A stretch of 64,000 bases of DNA from UBA7236 sp031372705 (GTDB taxonomy: Bacteria; Bacteroidota; Bacteroidia; Chitinophagales; BACL12), in contig JANMLV010000034.1 of assembly GCA_031372705.1 (NCBI GenBank), forward strand, positions 1-64,000. Direction: 5' to 3'. Of this stretch, positions 1-8,437 are shown in pieces. Position numbers and translations under genes: made by a program. Each line of letters opens with the position of its first letter. Position 1 is the first letter of the stretch. The notes beneath the pieces were generated by a model, which was not told where the DNA came from, did no database searches, and saw only the letters and a program-made list of their open reading frames with translations.

Positions 1-1
1 A

Positions 2-2974
2 AAAGAAAAGTTTGCGTTAAACGAGGGATTAATTGGTCAGGCCGCATGGGAACAGAAACAAATGCTTTTGACAGATATCACCGAAAATCAATTGCGAATC
101 ACCTCGTCCGTATTAGATGCAAAACCAAAAAATTTGATCATCACTCCTTTTTTGCTTGATGGCAAAACTTTAGGCGTAATCGAAATAGGCAAGTTTACTG
201 ATTTCAGTGAAACCGAAAAAGAATTCATCGATGTTTCCATGAACAGTATTTCCATTAGCGTCTATGCCGTCCATCAAGCCCAAGAAAAAGAAAATCGCGC
301 TGCCGAATTAAGCATAGCTAACAAAGAACTGGCTTTTCAAAATGAAGAGAAAGAAAAACGGGCAGCAGAATTAATCATTGCTAACTATGCCCGTAGTTTG
401 ATTGAAGCAAGTTTAGATCCACTTGTTACTATCAGTGCGGAAGGAAAAATATTAGATGTGAACGAGGCATCAGTAAAAGTTACCGGCATTCCCCGCGAAA
501 AACTTATAGACACTGACTTCTCAAATTATTTTACAGAACCTAAAAAAGCACAGGAAGGTTATCTCCAGGTTTTTGAAAAAGGTTTTGTGTCGGATTATCC
601 GTTAACGATAAAACATAAAAACGGGAACTTAACGGATGTACTTTACAATGCTTCCGTTTATAAAGATGAAAAAGGCAATGTGCTTGGAGTTTTTGCGGCA
701 GCACGCGATGTTACGGAGCAACAATGGACAATAGATTTAAAAATTGCTAATAAAGAACTCGGTCAGCAAGCTGAAGAACTTCAAACGCAGCAGGAAGAGT
801 TGAAACAAATGAATGAAGAGTTGGAAGAACAGGCGCAAAATCTGAAAGCCCAACAAGAAGAATTACAAATGTCAAACGAAGAACTGGAAGAACAGACCCA
901 GTCATTGGAAGAAAAAAACAAAGAAGTTGAAGCTTCAAAATACGACATTGAACAGAAAACAAAACAACTGGAAATAAGCAGCAAGTATAAATCCGAATTC
1001 CTTGCAAACATGTCGCATGAGTTAAGAACACCACTTAATAGTTTGCTTATCCTTTCGAAAGATTTATCTGAAAATAAAAAGAATAATCTAGATAGTATCC
1101 AGGTTGAAAGTGCAGAAATAATTTATAAGAGTGGTCATGATCTGCTCATATTAATTAATGAAGTTCTTGACCTCTCCAAGATTGAAGCGGGAATGATGAC
1201 AATAAATATTGAAAGTGTATCACTGAAAAACATTTCAGACGGACTCATTCGGGATTTTAAACATCTTGCGGAGCAAAAAGAATTGACACTTACTTGTACG
1301 TTGGATAAAGAATTGCCCGAATTCATCCGCACCGATTCACAAAGATTAAATCAGATATTGAAAAATCTTTTATCCAACGCTATAAAATTTACCGAAAAGG
1401 GAAATGTCAGTATAAATATTAAACGAAACACAGAAAGCACAGTGACTTTTTCCGTTACTGATACCGGTATTGGAATACAGGAAAACAAACAAATAGCCAT
1501 ATTCGAAGCTTTTCAACAGGCAGATGGCGGCACTTCCAGAAAATATGGAGGTACGGGTTTAGGCCTTTCTATTTCACGCGAACTCGTAAAATTATTAGGC
1601 GGTGAAATTAAGTTGAAAAGTAAATTAAATGAAGGATCTACTTTTTCTCTCATTATTCCACTTGAAATACATCCCGAACCGGAGTCTATTACTAATAATA
1701 AGGCTGCAGCACCTATGCTGTACAAACCGCACGCTGAAACCGATTCGAAGTATTTGAATTACCCCTCTATTGAAGATGACAGAGATACAATAAACAGGGA
1801 TGATAAAGTAGTACTTATTATCGAAGATGATTTAAACTTTTCTGCTATCCTTTTAAACCAAGCAAACAAAAAGGGATTCAAATGTTTGTTTGCCGCTTCC
1901 GGAGAGGATGGTTTATTACTTGCCGCAAAATATAAACCACACGCTATTATTCTGGACATGAAATTGCCCGGTATCAGCGGACATAATGTATTGCACGAAT
2001 TAAAGGCAAATCCATCCGTAAGGCATATACCAATTCATATTATCTCGGCAGATGAACGTTCCTTGGAACATATCAAAGAAGGGGCAGTAGAATACTTGGT
2101 GAAACCGGTAAATAAAAATGATCTGGAAGAAGCATTTATCAGAATTGAAAATTTTGTCAACAGAAAAATAAAAAACCTCCTCATAATAGAAGACAGCGAA
2201 AATTCGAGAAAGGCAATGCGTATTCTCATCGGAAATGGCGATGTAAAATGTTTAGAAGCCGGAACAGGCAAAGAAGCACTGGCTATGTATGAGCAGAATA
2301 ACATTGATTGTATTATACTTGATATTGGTTTGCCCGACATAAGCGGGTTTGATCTTATCCATAAATTAGAGAATATAAAGGGTCGTAACATTCCGCCTAT
2401 TATTATTTATACCGGCAAGGAGCTTACAAAAAAAGAAAACAATGAACTTCAGAAATATGCTGAGACTATTATCATAAAAGGGATAAAATCAGAAGAACGA
2501 TTGTTGGACGAAACCGCTCTTTTCCTTCACAGGACGGTAAGCAATTTACCGGAATCAAAGCAGGCAATTATAAATAATTTGTACAATAAGGAATCTGTAT
2601 TTCATTCTAAAAAAATATTATTGGTAGATGATGATATGCGAAATGTATTTGCGTTATCTAAAGTATTGCAAGAACGAGGAATGGAAATCATAAAAGCAGA
2701 AAACGGGGAAATTGCTTTAGAAATGTTGGATAAGCATCCTGATATTGATATGGTATTGATGGATATCATGATGCCGGAAATGGACGGTTACGAAGCAATG
2801 AAGCAGATACGATCTCAAGTAAAATTCAAAAACAAACCTATAATTGCGCTCACCGCAAAAGCCATGAATGACGATAAACAAAAATGCATTGACGCAGGAG
2901 CCAACGATTATATTGCTAAACCTATTGATGTAGAGCGCTTGCTATCATTGATGCGTGTGTGGCTGAGTAAATAA
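2..2974 (+). CDS. Hybrid sensor histidine kinase, GAF-PAS-HisKA-HATPase-REC-REC-REC (5' end outside window)
   Basis: Signal-transducing kinase with phosphorelay receivers. The frame is open to the window edge, and the codons before the first ATG (position 62) already encode GAF-type sequence (LNEGLIGQAAW), so the gene starts upstream. Counting from that ATG: end of GAF 1-80, short helix, PAS about 115-225, long Q/E-rich coiled coil 225-315, HisKA with phospho-acceptor H319 in NMSHELRTPLNS, HATPase_c with N box (NAIKF), TDTGIGI and GGTGLGLS boxes, then three receivers with likely phospho-aspartates D632, D754 and D901. No transmembrane segment is visible in the part seen, so this part is probably cytosolic. 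The next gene, 23 nt downstream, is a REC-PAS protein with a related PAS, suggesting one signalling unit. The signal sensed is unknown. Family assignment is firm; the N-terminus is unseen. Confidence 0.93.
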   Translation, partial: KEKFALNEGLIGQAAWEQKQMLLTDITENQLRITSSVLDAKPKNLIITPFLLDGKTLGVIEIGKFTDFSETEKEFIDVSMNSISISVYAVHQAQEKENRAAELSIANKELAFQNEEKEKRAAELIIANYARSLIEASLDPLVTISAEGKILDVNEASVKVTGIPREKLIDTDFSNYFTEPKKAQEGYLQVFEKGFVSDYPLTIKHKNGNLTDVLYNASVYKDEKGNVLGVFAAARDVTEQQWTIDLKIANKELGQQAEELQTQQEELKQMNEELEEQAQNLKAQQEELQMSNEELEEQTQSLEEKNKEVEASKYDIEQKTKQLEISSKYKSEFLANMSHELRTPLNSLLILSKDLSENKKNNLDSIQVESAEIIYKSGHDLLILINEVLDLSKIEAGMMTINIESVSLKNISDGLIRDFKHLAEQKELTLTCTLDKELPEFIRTDSQRLNQILKNLLSNAIKFTEKGNVSINIKRNTESTVTFSVTDTGIGIQENKQIAIFEAFQQADGGTSRKYGGTGLGLSISRELVKLLGGEIKLKSKLNEGSTFSLIIPLEIHPEPESITNNKAAAPMLYKPHAETDSKYLNYPSIEDDRDTINRDDKVVLIIEDDLNFSAILLNQANKKGFKCLFAASGEDGLLLAAKYKPHAIILDMKLPGISGHNVLHELKANPSVRHIPIHIISADERSLEHIKEGAVEYLVKPVNKNDLEEAFIRIENFVNRKIKNLLIIEDSENSRKAMRILIGNGDVKCLEAGTGKEALAMYEQNNIDCIILDIGLPDISGFDLIHKLENIKGRNIPPIIIYTGKELTKKENNELQKYAETIIIKGIKSEERLLDETALFLHRTVSNLPESKQAIINNLYNKESVFHSKKILLVDDDMRNVFALSKVLQERGMEIIKAENGEIALEMLDKHPDIDMVLMDIMMPEMDGYEAMKQIRSQVKFKNKPIIALTAKAMNDDKQKCIDAGANDYIAKPIDVERLLSLMRVWLSK

Positions 2975-2997
2975 AAAATTGATTAGAAAAATCTATT

Positions 2998-3807
2998 GTG
3001 GAAATAAAAACAAATAACCCGGTTAAAATTTTAATGGTTGATGATAGACCAGAAAATTTATTTGCTTTAGAAGTAATTCTTTCTGACGCAAATTATTTGT
3101 GCGTAAGAGCAAGTTCAGGTGAGGAAGCATTAAAAATTCTTTTTAATGAACAAGATTTTGCCATCATATTAATGGATGTGCAAATGCCTAAGATGGATGG
3201 ATTTGAAACAGTGGAATTAATCCGACAAAATAAAAATCTACAACGCATTCCGATTATTTTTCTGACTGCCAGCATGGATAGTTCTGTTCAGATTTTTAAA
3301 GGGTATTTAGCCGGTGCCGTTGATTACCTAACTAAACCATTTTCTCCTGCAATACTAAAAGCTAAAGTGGCTGTTTTTGTTGATCTTTTCAAAAAAAATC
3401 ATGAATTGATGGAGCAGGCAGAAGAGATGAAAACGCTCAATAAAAATGTAACTATCGAAAAATTACTTTCCCAATATACATTAAGCATTATCGAGGCAAT
3501 CCATGATCCATTGTTTGTAATCAACCCCGACGCGAAAATAACTGATATGAATAATGCATCGATAAAAATAACCGAAGTGATGTCACGCGACAATTTAATT
3601 GGCGCATATTTTTCTGACTATTTTTCTGACAAGCACAAGGCCGGAGAAGGTTGCCAACAAGTATTTTCTAAAGGCATTCTTACCGGTTACCCGTTAACCT
3701 TTATTAATAATCATAAAACCAATGTATTATTCAACGGATCGGTTTATAAGGATGATAAAGGGAGCGTATTGGGGGCTGTAATGGTTGCAAGAGAAGTTTC
3801 TGTTTAA
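2998..3807 (+). CDS. Response regulator with REC and PAS domains, no output domain
   Basis: A 269-residue protein starting at GTG 2998, 23 nt after the hybrid kinase stop. The only early in-frame ATG would cut into the receiver core (MVDDRPEN). REC covers residues 8-125 with acidic pocket DD, phospho-acceptor D60 (LMDVQMPKMDG) and the conserved Lys in TKPF. A short helix and then a PAS domain (about 155-265) follow. The PAS is clearly related to the one in the upstream kinase: both contain PLF/PLV, a FSxYF segment, GYPLTF/DYPLTI and a SVYKDxKGxVLG block. The protein ends at the end of PAS (REVSV), where relatives usually continue into a histidine kinase or another output. It may act as a phospho-acceptor partner of the kinase or be a remnant of a longer gene. 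Confidence 0.88.
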   Translation: MEIKTNNPVKILMVDDRPENLFALEVILSDANYLCVRASSGEEALKILFNEQDFAIILMDVQMPKMDGFETVELIRQNKNLQRIPIIFLTASMDSSVQIFKGYLAGAVDYLTKPFSPAILKAKVAVFVDLFKKNHELMEQAEEMKTLNKNVTIEKLLSQYTLSIIEAIHDPLFVINPDAKITDMNNASIKITEVMSRDNLIGAYFSDYFSDKHKAGEGCQQVFSKGILTGYPLTFINNHKTNVLFNGSVYKDDKGSVLGAVMVAREVSV

Positions 3808-3924
3808 ATATGATTAGAGAGGGTCCATTTGCATCGATAATATCATCTTACAAGGAAATACAAATGGCAAATCATAACAGCAAAAACAACAAGTTTTGCA
3901 CTTTAAATCGCAATTACGATAAAT

Positions 3925-4752
3925 TTAAACCTTATGTATCCCCTCTTCACTCAATCGAATAACCCGTTGCTTATATAACGCCCCCACAGCCTTCTTAAAC
4001 GTTTTTTTACTCATAGCAAAATACGCATAAATATCTTCGGCGTCGCTTTTATCGTGGAAGGGTAAAAAGCCGTTACTTTCGTCGAGCAAGCGCATTATTT
4101 TTTCGAGTTCATCTTCAACACGCTGATAGCCATGTTTGCCTTCGGCAATATCTAATTTATTTTCAGGCAGAATTCGTTTTACATGTCCGGTAAATTTATC
4201 GCCGGGAGCCACGTGTCGGAATACGTCGCTGTAGTGCAAAAGTCCGAGGTGTTTATTGTTTACTAAAACGTTGTATCCAATATTTGTTTCGCGCAGAATG
4301 ATAACTTCAACAGTGTCTTTTTCGGCGACGGTGAGTGTGGTATTATCGGCCGCGGCTTCAACAAATTCGCTAGCGGCTAATCTGCCTTGTTGGTCAAGGA
4401 CCAATTGCACCAAACGGATATCACCGGGCTCTGCAATAGTGCGCATGTGGGTGCGATGTAAAAAAACATCTTTGGGAATTCCGAGTTGTAAGTAGGCTCC
4501 TGCATGGTTTACGTTAACGACTTCTAACTCAACAATATCGCCCAAAACGCCTTTGGGCTGCATAGTTGTAGCCAAAGTAACGCCATCGCCATCGGTAAAA
4601 ACAAATACTTCAACTTCATCATTTTCGCGCAAGCCGGTGGGTACTTGTTTGCGTGGCAGCAAAATACCCTCGGTTCCATCATCCTCAAGATATACACCTT
4701 CGGGAGTGAAACGGATTGCTTTTAACACCTGCATTTTACCAATTGCTGCCAT
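3925..4752 (-). CDS. CvfB/YitL-like S1 RNA-binding protein
   Basis: A 275-residue cytosolic protein of the CvfB family: S1-type OB folds in the N-terminal two thirds and a winged-helix C-terminus. The sequence shows an N-terminal GILLPRKQVP stretch, an S1-like repeat (GDIVELEVVNVNHAGAYL), another around GLLHYSDVFRHVAPGDKF, and a C-terminal helical part (AMSKKTFKKAVGALYKQRVI) matching the family's winged helix. CvfB proteins bind RNA and affect virulence or translation in Firmicutes; the role in Bacteroidota is not established. ATG start at 4752; a one-mismatch -7 element (TACATTTA on the minus strand, 4771-4778) lies upstream. It stands alone, with 117 nt to the REC-PAS gene on the other strand. 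Confidence 0.85.
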   Translation of the reverse strand: MAAIGKMQVLKAIRFTPEGVYLEDDGTEGILLPRKQVPTGLRENDEVEVFVFTDGDGVTLATTMQPKGVLGDIVELEVVNVNHAGAYLQLGIPKDVFLHRTHMRTIAEPGDIRLVQLVLDQQGRLAASEFVEAAADNTTLTVAEKDTVEVIILRETNIGYNVLVNNKHLGLLHYSDVFRHVAPGDKFTGHVKRILPENKLDIAEGKHGYQRVEDELEKIMRLLDESNGFLPFHDKSDAEDIYAYFAMSKKTFKKAVGALYKQRVIRLSEEGIHKV

Positions 4753-4886
4753 TTTTTATTAAGATTTATGTAAATGTAGCTTAAAAAATTGTTTGCTTCG
4801 GCAATGCGCGGCTAAATTATAGGTCGGTAATGTTGAATAAAAAGTAAGTACCTTCGCAGCGGAAATATTTAAAGAAAAATAATTAC

Positions 4887-5201
4887 ATGCAAAAACCTTG
4901 GTACGCAAGCGAAATTGGAAGATTCAGAACAGTAGCAATTTTTGAAGGCATTTCATTTTTATTATTGTTATTTATTGCCATGCCACTAAAATATATGGCC
5001 AATATACCTTTGGCAGTTGATGTAATGGGATGGATACACGGTATGTTATTTATTTTATACATGTTTACCGGATTAAATTTAAAAATTGCACACGACTGGC
5101 CAATTAAAAAAACAGCACTCGCTGTTGTGGCTTCTATAATTCCCTTCGGCCCGTTTATTCTCGATAAAAGAATTTTACAGAAAGAACCCGAATCGGAATA
5201 A
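4887..5201 (+). CDS. DUF3817 small integral membrane protein
   Basis: A 104-residue membrane protein. Three hydrophobic segments are visible at about 17-35, 45-66 and 77-95. The conserved start RFRTVAIFEGISFLLLL and the GWIHGMLFILYM segment are typical of the DUF3817 family. No biochemical function is known to me. The start ATG at 4887 is preceded by TACCTTCG (4849-4856), one base off the Bacteroidota -7 consensus. It is divergent from the cvfB-like gene and has no obvious operon partner. Confidence 0.85.
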   Translation: MQKPWYASEIGRFRTVAIFEGISFLLLLFIAMPLKYMANIPLAVDVMGWIHGMLFILYMFTGLNLKIAHDWPIKKTALAVVASIIPFGPFILDKRILQKEPESE

Positions 5202-5381
5202 TTACTAATTATTGCGCAAATAAATTACAGCGTAAATCGAGCTTATTTTGTTTAAGATTTAATACCACAAATCGAATTATCGAATTGTTTTTTTTGCGCT
5301 ATGCGAATGGATATTTGCCGTATCGTTAAATTACCTTATTAATTAACAATGTTTTTGGTCTGTACATAGTATTTTTACCTT

Positions 5382-8192
5382 ATGTTCAGACGTTATACTC
5401 AAATTGTAGCCTTGCTATTTTGCGCGCAACTGGCTTATGCTCAGGTTGTTACAACAATTCCTTTATTCCCGACTGTCGACGAACCCGTAACAGTTATTTT
5501 TGATGCAACCCAAGGAAATGCAGCATTAGCAGGTGTTCCGGGTCCAATTTATGCCCATACCGGACTAATTACAACCGAGAGTGTATCTCCAACCGATTGG
5601 CAATACACGCAAGGGGTTTGGGGAACCGCCGACGCGGAAGTACTTATGACCGAAATTGGCGACGATTTATATCAAATTGAATATACCAGCATCAACGATT
5701 TTTATAGTGTTACAGGAACGGACACTGTATTGCAAATGGCTTTTGTTTTCCGTACAGCAACCGGCGATATTGTTGGTCGCGATACCGATGGGTCTGATAT
5801 TTTTGTTAATGTTTACGAAGATGGTTTAAACGTTGCCATTTCTTCTCCTTCAATTAATCCGCTAATTGTTAACCTTGGTGATAATGTGTATATTACAGCA
5901 GAGGCTGTTTTTGTGGATAGCATGTATTTATATATTGATGGCATAGAAACAGTTGCAACAGATTTATCATCCATTACTTATAATTTAACTGCAGCTGCTT
6001 ATGGCTTATCAGAAATTCGTGTTGTGGCAAAAGGTGCAGGCGATATAAAAGAAGATTCCACTTATTTTTATGTAATTGCTCCACCAACAATTGCTACAGT
6101 GCCGGTTGGAATGCATCAAGGAATTAATTATATCGACGACAACACCGTTACACTTGTTTTATATGCGCCGTATAAAGAATATGTTTTTGCAGTTGGCGAA
6201 CATAGTGATTGGTTGCTTGAAGAAAGTAGTTTCATGAATGTAGATCCCGACAATGCCACATGGTGGGTTACCATTTCGGGATTAGAATCGGGAAAAGAAT
6301 ATCCTTATCAATATTTTATTGATGGCGAACTCTGGGTTGCCGATCCACTTGCAGAAAAAATATTAGACCCTTGGAGCGACACGTATATTCCCGAAGAAAC
6401 ATATCCCGGTTTATTAGATTATCCGGTTGGCAAGGCCTCCGGTATTGTTTCAGTTTTCCAAACAGCGCAACCTGCTTACACATGGGCTATTCCCGATTTT
6501 ACACCACCTGCAGTTGAAGACTTAGTTGTATACGAATTGTTGGTGCGCGATTTTGTGGCTACAAGAAATTATCAAACATTACTTGATACGTTATCTTACT
6601 TAAAAACACTTGGTGTTAATGCAATTGAATTTATGCCAATTATGGAATTTGAAAACAACGAAAGTTGGGGCTACAATCCAAGTTTTTTTGTTGCATTAGA
6701 TAAATATTACGGCACGCGCGAAGCATTTAAAATATTTGTAGATTCTTGTCACGCCAATGGCATTGCAGTTTTACTTGATATTGCCATGAATCACGCTTTC
6801 GGACAAAGCCCGTTAGTGCAAATGTGGTGGAATCCTTTACTAAATCAGCCTGCCGATAATTCGCCTTATTTTAATACCGTTCCAACACACGATTACAATG
6901 TTGGTTATGATTTTAATCACGAATCAACAGCAACCAGAAATATGCGCAATATTATTTTCGCTTATTGGATAAATGAATTTAATGTGGATGGATATCGATT
7001 TGATTTATCAAAAGGATTTACCCAAACAAACACATTGGGCGATGTTGGTTTATGGGGTCAATATGATGCATCGCGCATCGCAATTTGGAAAGATATAGCG
7101 GATGAAATTTATACACACGAAGCAGATGCCATATTAATTCTTGAACATTTTGCAGCAAACACTGAAGAAGAGGAATTAAGCGATTATGGATTTTTACTTT
7201 GGGGAAATTCTAATTACAACTATGCGCAAGGAACAATGGGTTACTCCGGTTCCGACATTGGTTGGATGAGCTATATTACACGCGGATGGGCCGATCCACA
7301 CGTTATGGGATATATGGAAAGCCACGATGAAGAAAGATTAATGTTTAAGAATCTCAGTTTTGGTAACACTGCCAACCCCGATCACAATGTAAAAAATCTT
7401 GGCATTGCATTGTCAAGAATGGAACTTGCCGGCGCATTTTTCTTCACAATACCCGGTCCAAAAATGGTATGGCAATTTGGCGAATTAGGCTACGATATCA
7501 GTATTGATTTTGGTTGTCGCGTTTGTAATAAACCTATTTTATGGGATTATTATGATGTTGCTTCCAGATTGCGTGTATATCAAATTTGGAGCGAATTAAT
7601 TCATCTCAAAACTACTTATCCCGCATTTAGTTCTCCAACATTTAGTTTAAACGTTGGCGGGTTCGGCAAGCGTATTAATTTAAATAATGCCGAAATGAAT
7701 GTTACCGTTATTGGTAATTTCGATGTGTTTAGCGGAAGTGTTGCACCTAATTTCCAACACACCGGATTTTGGTATGAATATTTTTCTGGAGATACAATAA
7801 ATGTTGCAGATGTTAATGCCGTAATTGCCTTACAACCCGGTGAATACAGATTATATACAGATGTAAAATTAAATACGCCTGAAATAATTATTAGCATCGA
7901 AGAGTTGGAATCGGCCATGCAAAATGAATTACACGTTGCACCAAATCCATCAGCTTCCTCATTTAATTTATCAACGCAATTTGAAATAGCAACCGAGGTA
8001 AATATATCCGTTTACAGCCTAACCGGAGAATTAATTTATTCCGATAACTTATCTCAAGTTCCGTCAGGTAATTTTAATTACACTTGGTCAGGCAACACTT
8101 TAAAAGGAGAACCCGCACAAACAGGAGTTTATCTTTGTAAAATAAATACCGACAACGGCACTTACCTCGCAAAACTAATTAAGACAAAATAA
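5382..8192 (+). CDS. Secreted GH13 alpha-amylase-family glycosidase with T9SS sorting domain
   Basis: A 936-residue exported enzyme expected to hydrolyse alpha-glucans outside the cell. An N-terminal signal peptide (LLFCAQLAYAQ) is followed by a beta domain (about 20-135), a second E-set-like region, a CBM48-like module around 235-335 (LVLYAPYK, GKEYPYQYFIDG), and a GH13 barrel (about 375-780). All four GH13 regions are present: I, DIAMNH from D466; II, GYRFDLSKG with likely nucleophile D541; III, ILILEHF with acid/base E588; IV, ESHDEE with D649. The C-terminus (about 850-936, APNPSASSF, then TGVYLCKI, ending AKLIKTK) is a type A T9SS sorting domain, so the protein is probably secreted or surface-attached. 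There are no Sus transport genes nearby. Exact substrate (starch, pullulan or glycogen) cannot be read from the sequence. Confidence 0.93.
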   Translation: MFRRYTQIVALLFCAQLAYAQVVTTIPLFPTVDEPVTVIFDATQGNAALAGVPGPIYAHTGLITTESVSPTDWQYTQGVWGTADAEVLMTEIGDDLYQIEYTSINDFYSVTGTDTVLQMAFVFRTATGDIVGRDTDGSDIFVNVYEDGLNVAISSPSINPLIVNLGDNVYITAEAVFVDSMYLYIDGIETVATDLSSITYNLTAAAYGLSEIRVVAKGAGDIKEDSTYFYVIAPPTIATVPVGMHQGINYIDDNTVTLVLYAPYKEYVFAVGEHSDWLLEESSFMNVDPDNATWWVTISGLESGKEYPYQYFIDGELWVADPLAEKILDPWSDTYIPEETYPGLLDYPVGKASGIVSVFQTAQPAYTWAIPDFTPPAVEDLVVYELLVRDFVATRNYQTLLDTLSYLKTLGVNAIEFMPIMEFENNESWGYNPSFFVALDKYYGTREAFKIFVDSCHANGIAVLLDIAMNHAFGQSPLVQMWWNPLLNQPADNSPYFNTVPTHDYNVGYDFNHESTATRNMRNIIFAYWINEFNVDGYRFDLSKGFTQTNTLGDVGLWGQYDASRIAIWKDIADEIYTHEADAILILEHFAANTEEEELSDYGFLLWGNSNYNYAQGTMGYSGSDIGWMSYITRGWADPHVMGYMESHDEERLMFKNLSFGNTANPDHNVKNLGIALSRMELAGAFFFTIPGPKMVWQFGELGYDISIDFGCRVCNKPILWDYYDVASRLRVYQIWSELIHLKTTYPAFSSPTFSLNVGGFGKRINLNNAEMNVTVIGNFDVFSGSVAPNFQHTGFWYEYFSGDTINVADVNAVIALQPGEYRLYTDVKLNTPEIIISIEELESAMQNELHVAPNPSASSFNLSTQFEIATEVNISVYSLTGELIYSDNLSQVPSGNFNYTWSGNTLKGEPAQTGVYLCKINTDNGTYLAKLIKTK

Positions 8193-8297
8193 AAACCTAA
8201 ATTTTCTACCACCCCGGAGAGGATGAAATTTGTTGTATCCATTTAACCACAAACACATCGTATAAACTTTGCGACCTCCGCGTGCATTCCTTTTGCG

Positions 8298-8314
8298 TTC
8301 CGATGCAATCGGAA
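8298..8314. repeat. Small perfect inverted repeat in convergent intergenic region
   Basis: TTCCGAT and ATCGGAA are separated by GCA in the 245-bp gap between the convergent amylase and DUF5686 genes. No T-run follows on either strand, so it is not a convincing intrinsic terminator. The surrounding DNA (CTTTGCGACCTCCGCG, CTTTTGCGTTCC) has the look of a degenerate intergenic repeat. Confidence 0.35.
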
Positions 8315-8437
8315 TTGCGGGAACAAACACATCATATAAAAAAACAATCAATGAATCTCCCCACCTCATTCCATCTCCCCACCAAAATTTTGTTCAATCT
8401 TGCTCAATTTTGTTCAATTTCGCAATCCTCCTCCCCA

